A stretch of DNA of 64,000 nt from the NCBI RefSeq assembly GCF_006716645.1, contig NZ_VFPL01000001.1, positions 434,001 to 498,000 on the forward strand, given 5' to 3'. The notes under the pieces were generated by a model, which was given only the letters and a program-made list of their open reading frames with translations, did no database searches and was not told the DNA's origin. Both the position numbers and the translations under genes were made by a program. Origin of the DNA: Arcticibacter tournemirensis. Its GTDB lineage: Bacteria; Bacteroidota; Bacteroidia; Sphingobacteriales; Sphingobacteriaceae. This document shows positions 7,630-15,413 of the stretch, piece by piece (position 1 is the first letter of the stretch; every line of letters begins with the position of its first letter).

Positions 7630-8154
7630 TTAATTATGAAATTTTATATCTGGAAATTCACTGTTGATCTTTTCTACCAATTCAGCCAGTTCTTTTTTCT
7701 TCATCTTTCCAACAAGCTTTGTTTTTCTGTACAACTCGCCGGTATATAAATTAAGCTTATAGTTCTCCTGATAATTATGGGCATGAGGTATCGAAGGAAA
7801 CGGATCTGCATCACTTCGATGAACTACCCAAATCCTACCATTTTTATGCAAAGTTGCTTTTTCTAACGTGTCCGAAGTTTCGGGAAGCCAATCTATATCA
7901 TTTTCATCAACGTCAAATTCGATTTTACCGAGTGGCAAACCATTTTGATTAATGTGATCAAGCACCACTTCCAATATTTTTTCGTCAGTTAGTTTCGCGT
8001 GTATCACCTCATAATATTCGAGGTTAAGCTCAGACTGTAGAATTGTCCAAATATCATCCTCGCTGAGAAAAGTGATACCTTTTGCCAACAATCTATCGTA
8101 CACGACAGCTTGATTTTTTAAGTAAGTCTTTAACATATCCTCTCTTTCACTCAT
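7630..8154 (-). CDS. Unrecognised 174-residue protein, middle gene of candidate defence operon
   Basis: I do not recognise this protein. It is acidic in the first half and carries a distinctive block near residues 108-130, RIWVVHRSDADPFPS then IPHAHN, followed by LYTGELYRK and a lysine-rich helix. Three histidines and an aspartate in the short block could bind a metal or form an active site. No signal peptide or membrane segment is seen. It lies two bases after the HEPN-like gene and 14 bases before the nuclease-like gene, so the three are almost certainly co-transcribed. It could be an antitoxin, sensor or accessory enzyme; sequence alone does not decide. Confidence 0.6.
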   Translation of the reverse strand: MSEREDMLKTYLKNQAVVYDRLLAKGITFLSEDDIWTILQSELNLEYYEVIHAKLTDEKILEVVLDHINQNGLPLGKIEFDVDENDIDWLPETSDTLEKATLHKNGRIWVVHRSDADPFPSIPHAHNYQENYKLNLYTGELYRKTKLVGKMKKKELAELVEKINSEFPDIKFHN

Positions 8155-8156
8155 GA

Positions 8157-8969
8157 TTAAAAGCTTTTATCAAGTTTTTTGTGAACAAACGATACAATCG
8201 TCATAATATCAAGTGCTTCGGATTCTGTTATTACAAATTTTATTTTCGGAGTATGTGCAGTAGGATTGCGTATTAACCCAAAAAGCCCCTTAATCGTATT
8301 TGATAATCCGAGATGCTCACTTCTTTCTGTATCAGTTTGTAACGGATTGATTCTCAATAGTGGATTTGTAGTGGAGAATACAACATCAGCAAGTGGGTTA
8401 CCATCAGCATGAACACCAGTGAGGTTTCTTAATCTCTGAGCAATACTCTTTACTGCTTCGAAAACTGAATGAAAATAATTCTCCTTAACTAATTCTTCAT
8501 TGCAGTATTTAAACACTTCCAAATGGACATTTCTTAATTCTAACTTTTGCTTATAGTGACTTGCTCGTTCTTGTGCCTCAGTGAGAGTTGTTGCCGCGGC
8601 TACTTGTCGATACTTTGCTTCCTTAGTAATTTCAAGTCCGATAAAGGAGAGACGCTTATTTAATTCGTTTAAACGATATTGAAAAATTTCATCTTTGTTA
8701 AAATATCTTGCTGGGTTCATCGCCTGGCTTAGAAATTTCAATATTCCATTTGAACATTGATTGTTGTTTTGGAAAAGAACGAAAGCGTTATAAAGCCTGC
8801 TCCTCTTATTAAGTCCAGTTGGAGTATGATCTATTAACGAGCAATCTGCAAGTATTTTAGTGATTTCCGATCCGGTCAAGCCCTCACTTGTATCAGCAAT
8901 TAGTTCACAAATACTTTCCAAATGTACCGCTGAAATCATTGGATGTTTAGTTACTGCTCTATCAGCCAT
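8157..8969 (-). CDS. TIGR02391/Ymh-type HEPN-like protein
   Basis: A 270-residue protein whose last ~110 residues match, from memory, the Ymh domain (TIGR02391, Hypoth_Ymh): a helix with SVFEAVKSIAQRLRNLTG, then NPLLRINPL, then GLFGLIRNPTAH. The motif R234-N-P-T-A-H239 fits the R-x4-6-H pattern of HEPN ribonucleases, which act in toxin-antitoxin and phage-abortive systems. The first ~150 residues are helical and unassigned. It is the first gene of the minus-strand operon, with only two bases to the next. Ymh proteins are frequent in defence islands, which supports the reading of the operon as a defence module, but no activity is shown by sequence. Confidence 0.7.
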   Translation of the reverse strand: MADRAVTKHPMISAVHLESICELIADTSEGLTGSEITKILADCSLIDHTPTGLNKRSRLYNAFVLFQNNNQCSNGILKFLSQAMNPARYFNKDEIFQYRLNELNKRLSFIGLEITKEAKYRQVAAATTLTEAQERASHYKQKLELRNVHLEVFKYCNEELVKENYFHSVFEAVKSIAQRLRNLTGVHADGNPLADVVFSTTNPLLRINPLQTDTERSEHLGLSNTIKGLFGLIRNPTAHTPKIKFVITESEALDIMTIVSFVHKKLDKSF

Positions 8970-9200
8970 ACCGCAATGTTTTAAGTAAATTCAATTATGA
9001 TAATAAAATAGGTAGGCGCTAAATTATAATATTAATATTCAGTTCTTTAGTTTCATAGGGCATTTATGATTTTACTTGTTATATAAGAAGGCATATAACA
9101 ATGGGTAACAATATATTACTTCCCATAATTTGAATGTAAGTCAAAGTGTTTAAAACTAAAACTTTATGATTTCGTTTCAACACCAATAAAACATATTCCC

Positions 9201-9440
9201 ATGCCCAACAAATATTTTAAGCCGCACGAAACATTAGACCTTAACTCACATAAATATGATGTTGGTGTTCTCATAAGATTAAAGGATGGTTACGAAGACA
9301 ATCTTTTTATCAAAAAGGTACTTGAATTGCCGGAGCTTGAATACGAGCCGTATTACCTGTACCACCTCGATTACTTTTTAAGCAAGGGGCCACAGGGTGA
9401 GCAGGAGTTTTTTTCTTTTGTTTGGCAGATCGTTTTAAGG
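9201..9440 (+). repeat. Direct repeat A (other copy 33367-33606)
   Basis: About 240 bases that match 33367-33606 at roughly 90 percent by eye, with differences mostly at third codon positions. Similarity stops sharply at both ends: the regions upstream of the two ATG codons differ and the copies diverge after the shared TTTTAAGG. Confidence 0.85.
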
Positions 9441-9674
9441 CTAAACAGCTATTTAAAGGAAATAGCGGATATGTGTAACATCTCCAAGCCGCTAACCTTT
9501 CATATTGCGCGGCATACTTTCGCCACAACGGTTACTTTGACTAACGGTGTACCTATTGAAACAGTAAGTAAACTGTTGGGCCATAGCAAGCTTACTACAA
9601 CTCAAATCTATGCTAAAGTGGTCGAGAGCAAAATAAATGACGATATGGCTCTGCTAAAAACCAAATTAATGTAA
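9201..9674 (+). CDS. Chimeric ORF: element protein N-terminus fused to integrase C-terminus
   Basis: A 157-residue in-frame fusion. Residues 1-80 are nearly the same as the first 80 of the protein at 33367 (MPNKYFKPHE start; FFSFVWQIVLR end). From about residue 83 it becomes the end of the tyrosine recombinase seen at 2-199 ([30 protein letters not shown]). The join is near base 9440. The product keeps H-x-x-R, GH and Tyr but lacks box I arginine and the DNA-binding arm, so it cannot be a working recombinase. It probably arose by recombination or deletion between two element genes, leaving a scar. Whether it is expressed is unknown; a terminator follows. Confidence 0.85.
   Translation: MPNKYFKPHETLDLNSHKYDVGVLIRLKDGYEDNLFIKKVLELPELEYEPYYLYHLDYFLSKGPQGEQEFFSFVWQIVLRLNSYLKEIADMCNISKPLTFHIARHTFATTVTLTNGVPIETVSKLLGHSKLTTTQIYAKVVESKINDDMALLKTKLM
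9476..9674 (+). repeat. Direct repeat B (other copy 1-199)
   Basis: About 199 bases matching the window start at roughly 95 percent. Together with the copy at 1-199 it brackets the ars cluster and the defence operon in direct orientation, so homologous recombination between them could delete about 9.5 kb. The left copy may extend beyond the window. Confidence 0.85.
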
Positions 9675-9681
9675 TAATTAC

Positions 9682-9716
9682 AAGGACTGACAATCAAATT
9701 GCCAGTCCTTTTTTTT
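9682..9716 (+). terminator. Rho-independent terminator after chimeric ORF
   Basis: Arms 9682-9694 and 9698-9710 pair over 13 positions with one mismatch around a CAA loop, followed by eight T. The architecture equals that after the integrase at 206-240, indicating that this tail was inherited together with the recombinase end. Confidence 0.85.
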
Positions 9717-10092
9717 AAAGCCTTTAACCTACATGAATACGATTTTACTTCATATTTCCCGCGCAAATTAAAATAACACCACCAGTGGCCTGTTAGTGTC
9801 CTTGAAAACAAAGCTTATTAAAAAGAAAAAGTCGACATAGAAATGACCCGAATTTGAATTATCTCGTATCTACCAAGTTCTTTAAGTTCAAAAATAGAAA
9901 CCAACGCTCTTAAATCCTTCAATAATTTTGTAGTTGCGTAATTCAAATACCCTGAAAAGGGAAAAAAAATAGGATCGACTCGCTTAGTAAATGGAATAAT
10001 TTTCTGAAGATAAACCCACAATTCAGGTCCAAGAATGTCAATTGTAATTGAGTGGATTGACGAAATCATCTTTAAAAATTAAAAACATTTTA
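9717..10092. other. Intergenic stretch, no convincing gene
   Basis: This A/T-rich interval between the chimeric ORF and the chrB-like gene holds one minus-strand reading frame of 83 codons (9818-10069) with no recognisable domain, no clear ribosome site and no partner. I treat it as non-coding or as a decayed remnant. No repeat or RNA signature was found in it. Confidence 0.4.
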
Positions 10093-10119
10093 AATGTTAC
10101 GGTCGTAACATTATATTTG
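10093..10119 (+). promoter_or_regulatory. Operator palindrome overlapping a -7 box, near-leaderless start
   Basis: Arms AATGTTACG (10093-10101) and CGTAACATT (10104-10112) form a perfect inverted repeat with two central bases. Its last base is the first of TATATTTG (10112-10119), a full match to the Bacteroidota -7 element TAnnTTTG. The ATG follows at 10124, only four bases later, so the transcript probably starts at or next to the start codon. A repressor on the palindrome would block the promoter; the ChrB-like product is the obvious candidate. Confidence 0.7.
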
Positions 10120-10123
10120 CACA

Positions 10124-10666
10124 ATGGAAAAGAATAATTGGTTACTGATCACTTATAAGGTACCAGCGGAACCGGCCAAAAAGCGTATCGCCTTATGGCG
10201 CAGACTAAAAAGCATGGGAGCTGTATATCTTCAAAACGGCGTTTGTCTGCTACCTAAAACAGAAGAGCATATACGTCAGCTTAAAATGACGGAGAATGAG
10301 ATCCGGGAAATGAATGGTGATTCGGTTATCCTGGAAACCGTTGCTTTAGACAAATCACAGGAGCAGAAAGTGATTACCCGCTTTAAGGCGGACCGTGATG
10401 AGGATTATAAAGAATTTTTAGGTAAATGCCAGGACTTTGAAAACGAGATTGATAAAGAAACAGCGGCGAACCATTTTACTTATGCTGAGTTGGAAGAAAA
10501 TGATGCCGACCTCAAAAAATTACAGGTCTGGCTGGTGAAAATCCAAAAGCTGGATTTTTACGAAGCTGCCAGCGCGGAAGAAGCCGGGAACCGACTGAAA
10601 GCCTGCCAGGAGATGCTGGATGTTTACGCCCAGCGTGTATTTGAAGCCCATGACGAAAATAAATAG
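10124..10666 (+). CDS. ChrB N-terminal-domain protein (chromate-resistance regulator type)
   Basis: A 180-residue protein matching the N-terminal domain of ChrB: NWLLITYKVPAEPAKKRIALWRRLKSMG near the start, YLQNGVCLLP, and HFTYAELEENDADLKKLQVWL in the second half. Full ChrB proteins are about 310 residues with a second domain that is absent here. ChrB is known as a chromate-responsive regulator of chr genes. The promoter is palindromic and the message almost leaderless. No chrA transporter follows; an MFS gene starts six bases downstream. The domain is clear, the chromate link is inferred. Confidence 0.8.
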   Translation: MEKNNWLLITYKVPAEPAKKRIALWRRLKSMGAVYLQNGVCLLPKTEEHIRQLKMTENEIREMNGDSVILETVALDKSQEQKVITRFKADRDEDYKEFLGKCQDFENEIDKETAANHFTYAELEENDADLKKLQVWLVKIQKLDFYEAASAEEAGNRLKACQEMLDVYAQRVFEAHDENK

Positions 10667-10672
10667 ACCGGG

Positions 10673-11881
10673 ATGAGCGCAAAAGAAATTCGGGTACAGA
10701 CCCTTAAACAAAGATCTTACCAGTTCATCATCCTTTTCGGCTTTGTGAGCATGTTCGGCGATATCACCTATGAAGGCGGGCGCAGTATCACCGGGCCATA
10801 CCTGGCTTTGCTGGGTGTAAGTGCCACGATGGTCGGATTTATCGGCGGTGTGGGTGAATTTGTAGGCTATGTCTTCCGATTGGTTTCTGGCTATGTGGCC
10901 GATAAAACCAAAGCCTATTGGGCCATCACATATTTAGGTTATGGTCTATTGATCTCCATGCCATTACTGGCGCTAACCAATAACTGGAAGGTTGCGGCGA
11001 TATTGATCATCCTCGAACGATTCGGTAAGGCCGTTAGGTCGCCTGCAAAAGACACCATGCTTTCACATGCCACCAAATCTGTAGGCACTGGTTGGGGCTT
11101 TGCCATTCACGAAGCCATAGATCAGATCGGGGGACTGATCGGCCCGCTGATCTTTACAGCGGTCTTTTTCCTGAAAAGCGGTTATAAACAAGGGCTGACC
11201 ATACTTTGGATACCGGCTATAGTGACCTTGTTATTCTTAACACTGGCGCGTTTTAAAAACCCGCGCCCCGAGGAACTGGAAGAACAGGCAGAATTAGAAA
11301 GTGACCATACTGATAACAAAAGAACTTTACCAGCTATTTTTTGGTGGTATATGGCTTTTTCCTTTATCTGCGTCACCGGCTTTGCTAATTTCCAAATGAT
11401 CGCTTATCACTTTAAGGTGAGATCGGTTATTTCCGATCTGCAAATACCCATGTTCTACGCTATCGCCATGGCGGTTGATGCCGTGGTTGCATTGATCGCC
11501 GGAAAGGTTTATGATAAAATAGGTCTGAAAACACTCATTATTTTGCCTGTGCTGACTTTACCTATTCCTTTTCTCGCTTTTACCAATTCTTTTCAGGCGA
11601 CTCTGATCAGCATTATCTTGTGGGGTGGTGTGATGGGTATCCAGGAAACGATCATGCGTGCTGTGATCGCGGATATTGTACCCAAAAACAAAAGAGGGTT
11701 TGCATATGGTCTGTTCAATACCGCCTACGGTGCCGCCTTGTTTGCTGGCAGTGTTTTGATCGGCTTCTTGTACGATAGAAATATTAGTTATATCAATTGG
11801 TTCACAACAATTGCGGAAGTTATAGCGGTCGGCGTTTTTGTGGGCTTGATCAGAACGCTACGCCAACCTAAAACCATTTAA
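10673..11881 (+). CDS. MFS transporter linked to ChrB-like regulator
   Basis: A 402-residue major-facilitator protein with about twelve hydrophobic segments. The loop between segments 2 and 3 carries the family motif as GYVADKTKAYW, and a charged cytoplasmic linker (EELEEQAELESDHTDNKR, ~residues 200-217) divides the two halves. Its start FGDITYEGGRSITGPYL is typical of MFS proteins found next to ChrB-like genes. It sits six bases after the ChrB-like gene and twelve before the EEP gene. Substrate unknown; export of an oxyanion or a metabolite is a guess from context. Confidence 0.8.
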   Translation: MSAKEIRVQTLKQRSYQFIILFGFVSMFGDITYEGGRSITGPYLALLGVSATMVGFIGGVGEFVGYVFRLVSGYVADKTKAYWAITYLGYGLLISMPLLALTNNWKVAAILIILERFGKAVRSPAKDTMLSHATKSVGTGWGFAIHEAIDQIGGLIGPLIFTAVFFLKSGYKQGLTILWIPAIVTLLFLTLARFKNPRPEELEEQAELESDHTDNKRTLPAIFWWYMAFSFICVTGFANFQMIAYHFKVRSVISDLQIPMFYAIAMAVDAVVALIAGKVYDKIGLKTLIILPVLTLPIPFLAFTNSFQATLISIILWGGVMGIQETIMRAVIADIVPKNKRGFAYGLFNTAYGAALFAGSVLIGFLYDRNISYINWFTTIAEVIAVGVFVGLIRTLRQPKTI

Positions 11882-11893
11882 GAAAAATATCCA

Positions 11894-12688
11894 ATGAAAG
11901 TATTAACCTGGAACACGTTATTCGCAGGCCTGGACGGATCTGCCGATAAAAGGCGAAAACTACAGATCGAAATGATCAACGAAATCAGGCCCGACATCTT
12001 TTTAATGCAGGAAGCCAAAGGGTTTGAGCTAAACAAACAACAGGCGCTTTTTCAAATGGAAAGCGATATTGCTATGCGGGGATTTTTAGGTATCGCGCCA
12101 CGTACGGGACAAAACACCGCGATCTTTATTAACCCAGCTTACCATGTCAAGTCATTTGAAGCGGACAGCACCCACTTTCATCATGCGGCAACTTTTGTGT
12201 CAGTAGCAATTCCTAACTTCGATAAAATAGTAACTTTCGGAAGCGTACACCTGTGCCCTTTAGGTCCGGAAATTAGACGCAGGGAGGCGACCTATCTTTT
12301 GCCCTATGCCGACCCTGATGCGTTGAGTTTGATCACCGGCGACTTTAATTCCTTGTCGCCACATGATGCTGAGCCTGCTGATTGGGAACGATTAAGCCCG
12401 CATTTCCGCAGCCGCTATTTTGATGGAGATAATGATCTGGCCGACCGTAAAGTTTTGCAGCTTTTGGAAATGGCGGGTTTTGTAGATTGCGCCCGTGCGG
12501 CAAAAAAGAACAACATTACTACCGTTCCTTGTGCAGCTTATAATAATGCCGAATTTGTGAACTTTCGCTGCGACTATATGCTGGCCAGTCGGGCATTGAC
12601 CAACAAACTAAGCCATTATACTGTGATCAAAAATGAACGCACCGATCAAGCCTCCGATCATTATCCCGTGCTGGCCGAGTTCAAATAG
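11894..12688 (+). CDS. Endonuclease/exonuclease/phosphatase (EEP) family hydrolase
   Basis: A 264-residue cytoplasmic EEP-fold hydrolase. Active-site blocks are visible in order: LTWNTLFAG (metal-side Asn), DIFLMQEAKG (Glu), GSVHLCPLG, TGDFNS (Asp/Asn) and SDHYPVLAEF (catalytic Asp-His). EEP enzymes split phosphodiester or phosphomonoester bonds of nucleic acids, lipids or inositol phosphates. It is the third gene of the chrB-MFS operon. The specific substrate is not evident. Confidence 0.82.
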   Translation: MKVLTWNTLFAGLDGSADKRRKLQIEMINEIRPDIFLMQEAKGFELNKQQALFQMESDIAMRGFLGIAPRTGQNTAIFINPAYHVKSFEADSTHFHHAATFVSVAIPNFDKIVTFGSVHLCPLGPEIRRREATYLLPYADPDALSLITGDFNSLSPHDAEPADWERLSPHFRSRYFDGDNDLADRKVLQLLEMAGFVDCARAAKKNNITTVPCAAYNNAEFVNFRCDYMLASRALTNKLSHYTVIKNERTDQASDHYPVLAEFK

Positions 12689-12694
12689 CAAGAT

Positions 12695-12711
12695 TTCAGA
12701 TTGCGTTCAGA
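12695..12711 (+). promoter_or_regulatory. TTCAGA-N5-TTCAGA response-regulator box 1
   Basis: Two TTCAGA half-sites spaced 11 bases start to start lie 44 bases before the response-regulator gene. The same arrangement recurs at 15414-15430 and, on the other strand with one changed base, at 15355-15371. Direct half-sites about one helical turn apart are the binding mode of OmpR/PhoB-type regulators, so autoregulation is likely. Confidence 0.65.
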
Positions 12712-12754
12712 ATTTAGCCGGAATATAGCAGCCGGATTTAATTAACTTCGCTAT

Positions 12755-13444
12755 ATGAAGGTGCTGATCGTAGAAGATGAGCCGGAACTATCCGGTAGTA
12801 TTGTGGCTTACCTGCAAAAAGAAAATTATCGTTGCGAAACAGCGGATGACTTTTTGCAGGCAGAAAGTAAAGTCATCGACTTTCAGTACGATTGTATGAT
12901 CGTAGATATCGGCCTGCCCGGCGGAAGTGGCCTTGACCTGATCAAACTGATCAAAAGCATGAAACGGAACGATGGCATTATTGTGATCTCGGCCAATAGC
13001 GCTTTGAGCGATAAACTGATGGGGTTAAATTTAGGCGCGGATGATTACATCGCCAAACCGTTTCATCTTTCTGAATTAAGTGCCCGGCTGCTATCGGTAA
13101 TCAGGCGGCGGAATTTCCAGGGCGCTGCCACTTTCACCTTCAACGAATTGCAGGTCAATATTGATGATAAAAGTGTATTTGTGCACGGCAGGCCCCTTGT
13201 ACTCAATAAGAAAGAACTGGACTTACTGTTGTTTCTCGTGTCCAATAAAAACCGGATCGTTTCCAAATCTGCCATCTCCGAGCATTTATCACAAAATGAA
13301 TCCGGCTATTACCGGGGCCAGGATGTGGTGTATGCCCACATGAAAAACCTGAAAAAGAAACTGGCGGAAGCAGGCGCTAACGACTATATCAAAACCATTT
13401 ACGGAGTGGGTTATAAACTGGAGTGCTATGAAACTGCTGACTAA
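12755..13444 (+). CDS. OmpR/PhoB-family response regulator
   Basis: A 229-residue regulator: receiver domain with the acidic pair E7-D8, phosphoacceptor D51 (CMIVDIGLPGGSG) and K101 (DDYIAKPF), then a winged-helix DNA-binding domain (ELDLLLFLVSNKNRIVSKSAI to VYAHMKNLKKKL). It overlaps the sensor kinase gene by 17 bases. Phosphorylated dimers of this class bind direct repeats; the TTCAGA box lies just upstream and two similar boxes sit between the PAP2 gene and the efflux operon. It therefore probably controls both. The stimulus is unknown. Confidence 0.92.
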   Translation: MKVLIVEDEPELSGSIVAYLQKENYRCETADDFLQAESKVIDFQYDCMIVDIGLPGGSGLDLIKLIKSMKRNDGIIVISANSALSDKLMGLNLGADDYIAKPFHLSELSARLLSVIRRRNFQGAATFTFNELQVNIDDKSVFVHGRPLVLNKKELDLLLFLVSNKNRIVSKSAISEHLSQNESGYYRGQDVVYAHMKNLKKKLAEAGANDYIKTIYGVGYKLECYETAD

Positions 13445-14693
13445 GACCTCGCGCAATTTGCTGGGCTATGCCTGTGTCGTATTGCTCATCAGCATCCCGG
13501 TTTTCTATTTTATTATCGAGCAGTTGTATTACCAGGATGTGGATGACGCGCTCCGGCTGAAAAAGAAAGAGCTGATCGTGCGCACCAAACACTTGCATAC
13601 CGAACATGATGTGCGCTTATGGTTAGGCATGGATCAGGAAGTACGCATGTTTCCATTGCAGGCAGGAGGCATACCCAAGGATACCATTTACCCTAAATTA
13701 TATGTAGATACGCTTGACCAACAATTTGAACCCTACCGTGAACTCAGGACAACGCTTACCATCAATAACGAAACGCATCTGGTAACGATCCGCCGATCAC
13801 TGGTCGAAAGCGAGGACCTAATTGTCGGCATCGCCGAGGCCCAGGCGATCCTGCTCATTTTATTATTCGGCGGGTGGATCATTATCAATCGTCGCACTTC
13901 AAAAAAAATATGGCAACCCTTTGAACGCATTATCGACTGGCTGAAAAAATATGAGATGGGCAAAGACCCTCATTCGGGCATACCCTCATCAGGCATCGCT
14001 GAATTTGACACACTTAACGCGGTGGTCAGCGACCTTATCCAAAAAAATCATGGGGTATTCATCCAGCAAAAACAATTCATCGAGAATGCTTCCCATGAAA
14101 TGCAGACCCCGGTAGCCATCCTGCAATCTAAACTTGACTTGCTGATCGTATCAGAAGGACTCACTGCTGAGCAGGCACGTTACCTGCAATCACAGTATGA
14201 CGCCATTGAGAGGCTCAATCATTTGAACCGGAGTTTGCTGCTACTCTCACAGATCGAAAATCACCAGTTTGAAGAAACAGCCCCAGTTTCGCTTCAGGCG
14301 CTTACGGAAAAGATCCTGGGACATTTGGAAGAAAGCATCAGCAGCAAAAACATCACAATCGACCGCAGCTATCAGATTGAAAAAATAGTGAACGGGAACC
14401 CGATGCTGCTGGAGATCTGTTTATCGAACCTGATGACCAATGCGGTCAGTCATACCCCACAGGACGGCACCATTGCCATTTTATTGGACGAAGACCTGTT
14501 CCGGCTGAGTAACACCGGTGAACCGCTGGGCTTTAGTGAAGACCTGTTGTTTACCCGCTTTGGTAAAAAGAAAGGCAGTAAATATGGTGTCGGGCTTGGT
14601 TTAGCAATCGTGCGCCAGATTGCGGAATCGATGAAAATGAAGGTAACCTATACTTATAACGGCTCAGCACACGAGTTTACACTTGTTTTTTAA
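13428..14693 (+). CDS. Two-component sensor histidine kinase
   Basis: A 421-residue membrane kinase. Two hydrophobic segments (about residues 11-32 and 136-154) enclose a ~100-residue periplasmic sensor part. Then come a linker, the dimerisation helix with H223 (ENASHEMQTPVAIL), and the ATPase domain with an N box near SNLMTNAVSHTP and the G box YGVGLGLAIVRQ. Translation is coupled to the regulator through a 17-base overlap. The 3' end overlaps the convergent PAP2 gene by 17 bases. The sensor domain is not recognisable, so the signal cannot be named. Confidence 0.92.
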   Translation: MKLLTKTSRNLLGYACVVLLISIPVFYFIIEQLYYQDVDDALRLKKKELIVRTKHLHTEHDVRLWLGMDQEVRMFPLQAGGIPKDTIYPKLYVDTLDQQFEPYRELRTTLTINNETHLVTIRRSLVESEDLIVGIAEAQAILLILLFGGWIIINRRTSKKIWQPFERIIDWLKKYEMGKDPHSGIPSSGIAEFDTLNAVVSDLIQKNHGVFIQQKQFIENASHEMQTPVAILQSKLDLLIVSEGLTAEQARYLQSQYDAIERLNHLNRSLLLLSQIENHQFEETAPVSLQALTEKILGHLEESISSKNITIDRSYQIEKIVNGNPMLLEICLSNLMTNAVSHTPQDGTIAILLDEDLFRLSNTGEPLGFSEDLLFTRFGKKKGSKYGVGLGLAIVRQIAESMKMKVTYTYNGSAHEFTLVF

Positions 14694-15342
14694 ACCCAAA
14701 TATCAGTTTTCCAGCTTTGAAAAAGACGATCCCAGACAAGCTACCGATCAGGATGGCAAATAACACATCTGCCGGATAATGAACCCCGTTATAAACCCGG
14801 CTATAACTCACCAATATGGCCCACAGCAGCAGGGTGCCCAATACCCATTTTTTTGGCTTCAGTAGTGCGGGAATAAAAACAGCAACGGCAAAAGCATTGG
14901 CCGCGTGAGAGGAAACAAATCCGTAAAGGCCACCAGGACCGGCTTTGCTCAAATGGATCAAGGGTATAAGCAGCGGTTCATGTGAAGGGCGCTTTCGTTC
15001 AACTAAATTTTTGATCAGGTGCGAACTCGTTTGATCTGTGAACAGGATCAATAAAAAAATGACCAATAGAGGTTGCCAACAATTTTTTCCGAACTGTTTC
15101 CAGATCGCATAAATCAGTATCGCATAAAATGGGAACCAAAAGAACTTATCACTGGCGGCGTACATCACCGGGTCCCAGAACTGGTTGTGATGGGAATTGA
15201 TCGTCAGGAAAAGTTGAGTATCGGCCGGTCCTATGATAGTTAAAAGCCAATGCGATGCAGTACCTAAAAACAGTAAGAGTAATAACAGGGCAAGTGTGAC
15301 AATAATTAATTTCCATGTTTCCAGCTTAAGTAATGATTTCAT
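14677..15342 (-). CDS. PAP2-family membrane phosphatase
   Basis: A 221-residue integral-membrane phosphatase with about five or six hydrophobic segments. The three PAP2 motifs are present: KNLVERKRP (K-x6-RP), FVSSHAAN (PSGH variant with the His kept) and SRVYNGVHYPAD (SR-x5-H-x3-D). Such enzymes dephosphorylate undecaprenyl pyrophosphate, lipid A or phosphatidate at the outer face of the inner membrane. ATG 15342 is chosen over one at 15390 because a TTCAGA-type box (15355-15371) would fall inside the longer version and the shorter one starts directly before the first membrane helix. It is divergent from the efflux operon and shares its control region. Confidence 0.85.
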   Translation of the reverse strand: MKSLLKLETWKLIIVTLALLLLLLFLGTASHWLLTIIGPADTQLFLTINSHHNQFWDPVMYAASDKFFWFPFYAILIYAIWKQFGKNCWQPLLVIFLLILFTDQTSSHLIKNLVERKRPSHEPLLIPLIHLSKAGPGGLYGFVSSHAANAFAVAVFIPALLKPKKWVLGTLLLWAILVSYSRVYNGVHYPADVLFAILIGSLSGIVFFKAGKLIFGFKKQV

Positions 15343-15354
15343 ATAACGCCAATG

Positions 15355-15371
15355 TCTGAGACAAATCTGAA
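15355..15371 (-). promoter_or_regulatory. TTCAGA-type box 2 (before PAP2 gene)
   Basis: Read on the minus strand this is TTCAGA, five bases, CTCAGA: the same 11-base spacing as boxes 1 and 3 with one base changed. It ends 13 bases before ATG 15342 of the PAP2 gene, so it could act on that gene's promoter, and it supports the shorter start. Confidence 0.5.
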
Positions 15372-15413
15372 ATATTTCGGAAGTGTTCATTTCATTAAGC
15401 TGCCGCTGCTGTT

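Noticed and set aside
9201-9674. Reading the chimeric ORF as a complete small integrase
   Set aside because: The N-terminal half is from a different gene and the box I arginine and arm-binding domain are missing.
9818-10069. 83-codon minus-strand frame before the chrB-like gene
   Set aside because: Unrecognised, no clear start signal, and in an A/T-rich scar region; retained only as a note in the gap entry.
15343-15390. Longer start of the PAP2 gene at 15390
   Set aside because: It would place a regulatory box inside the coding region and add 16 residues before the first membrane helix without homology support.
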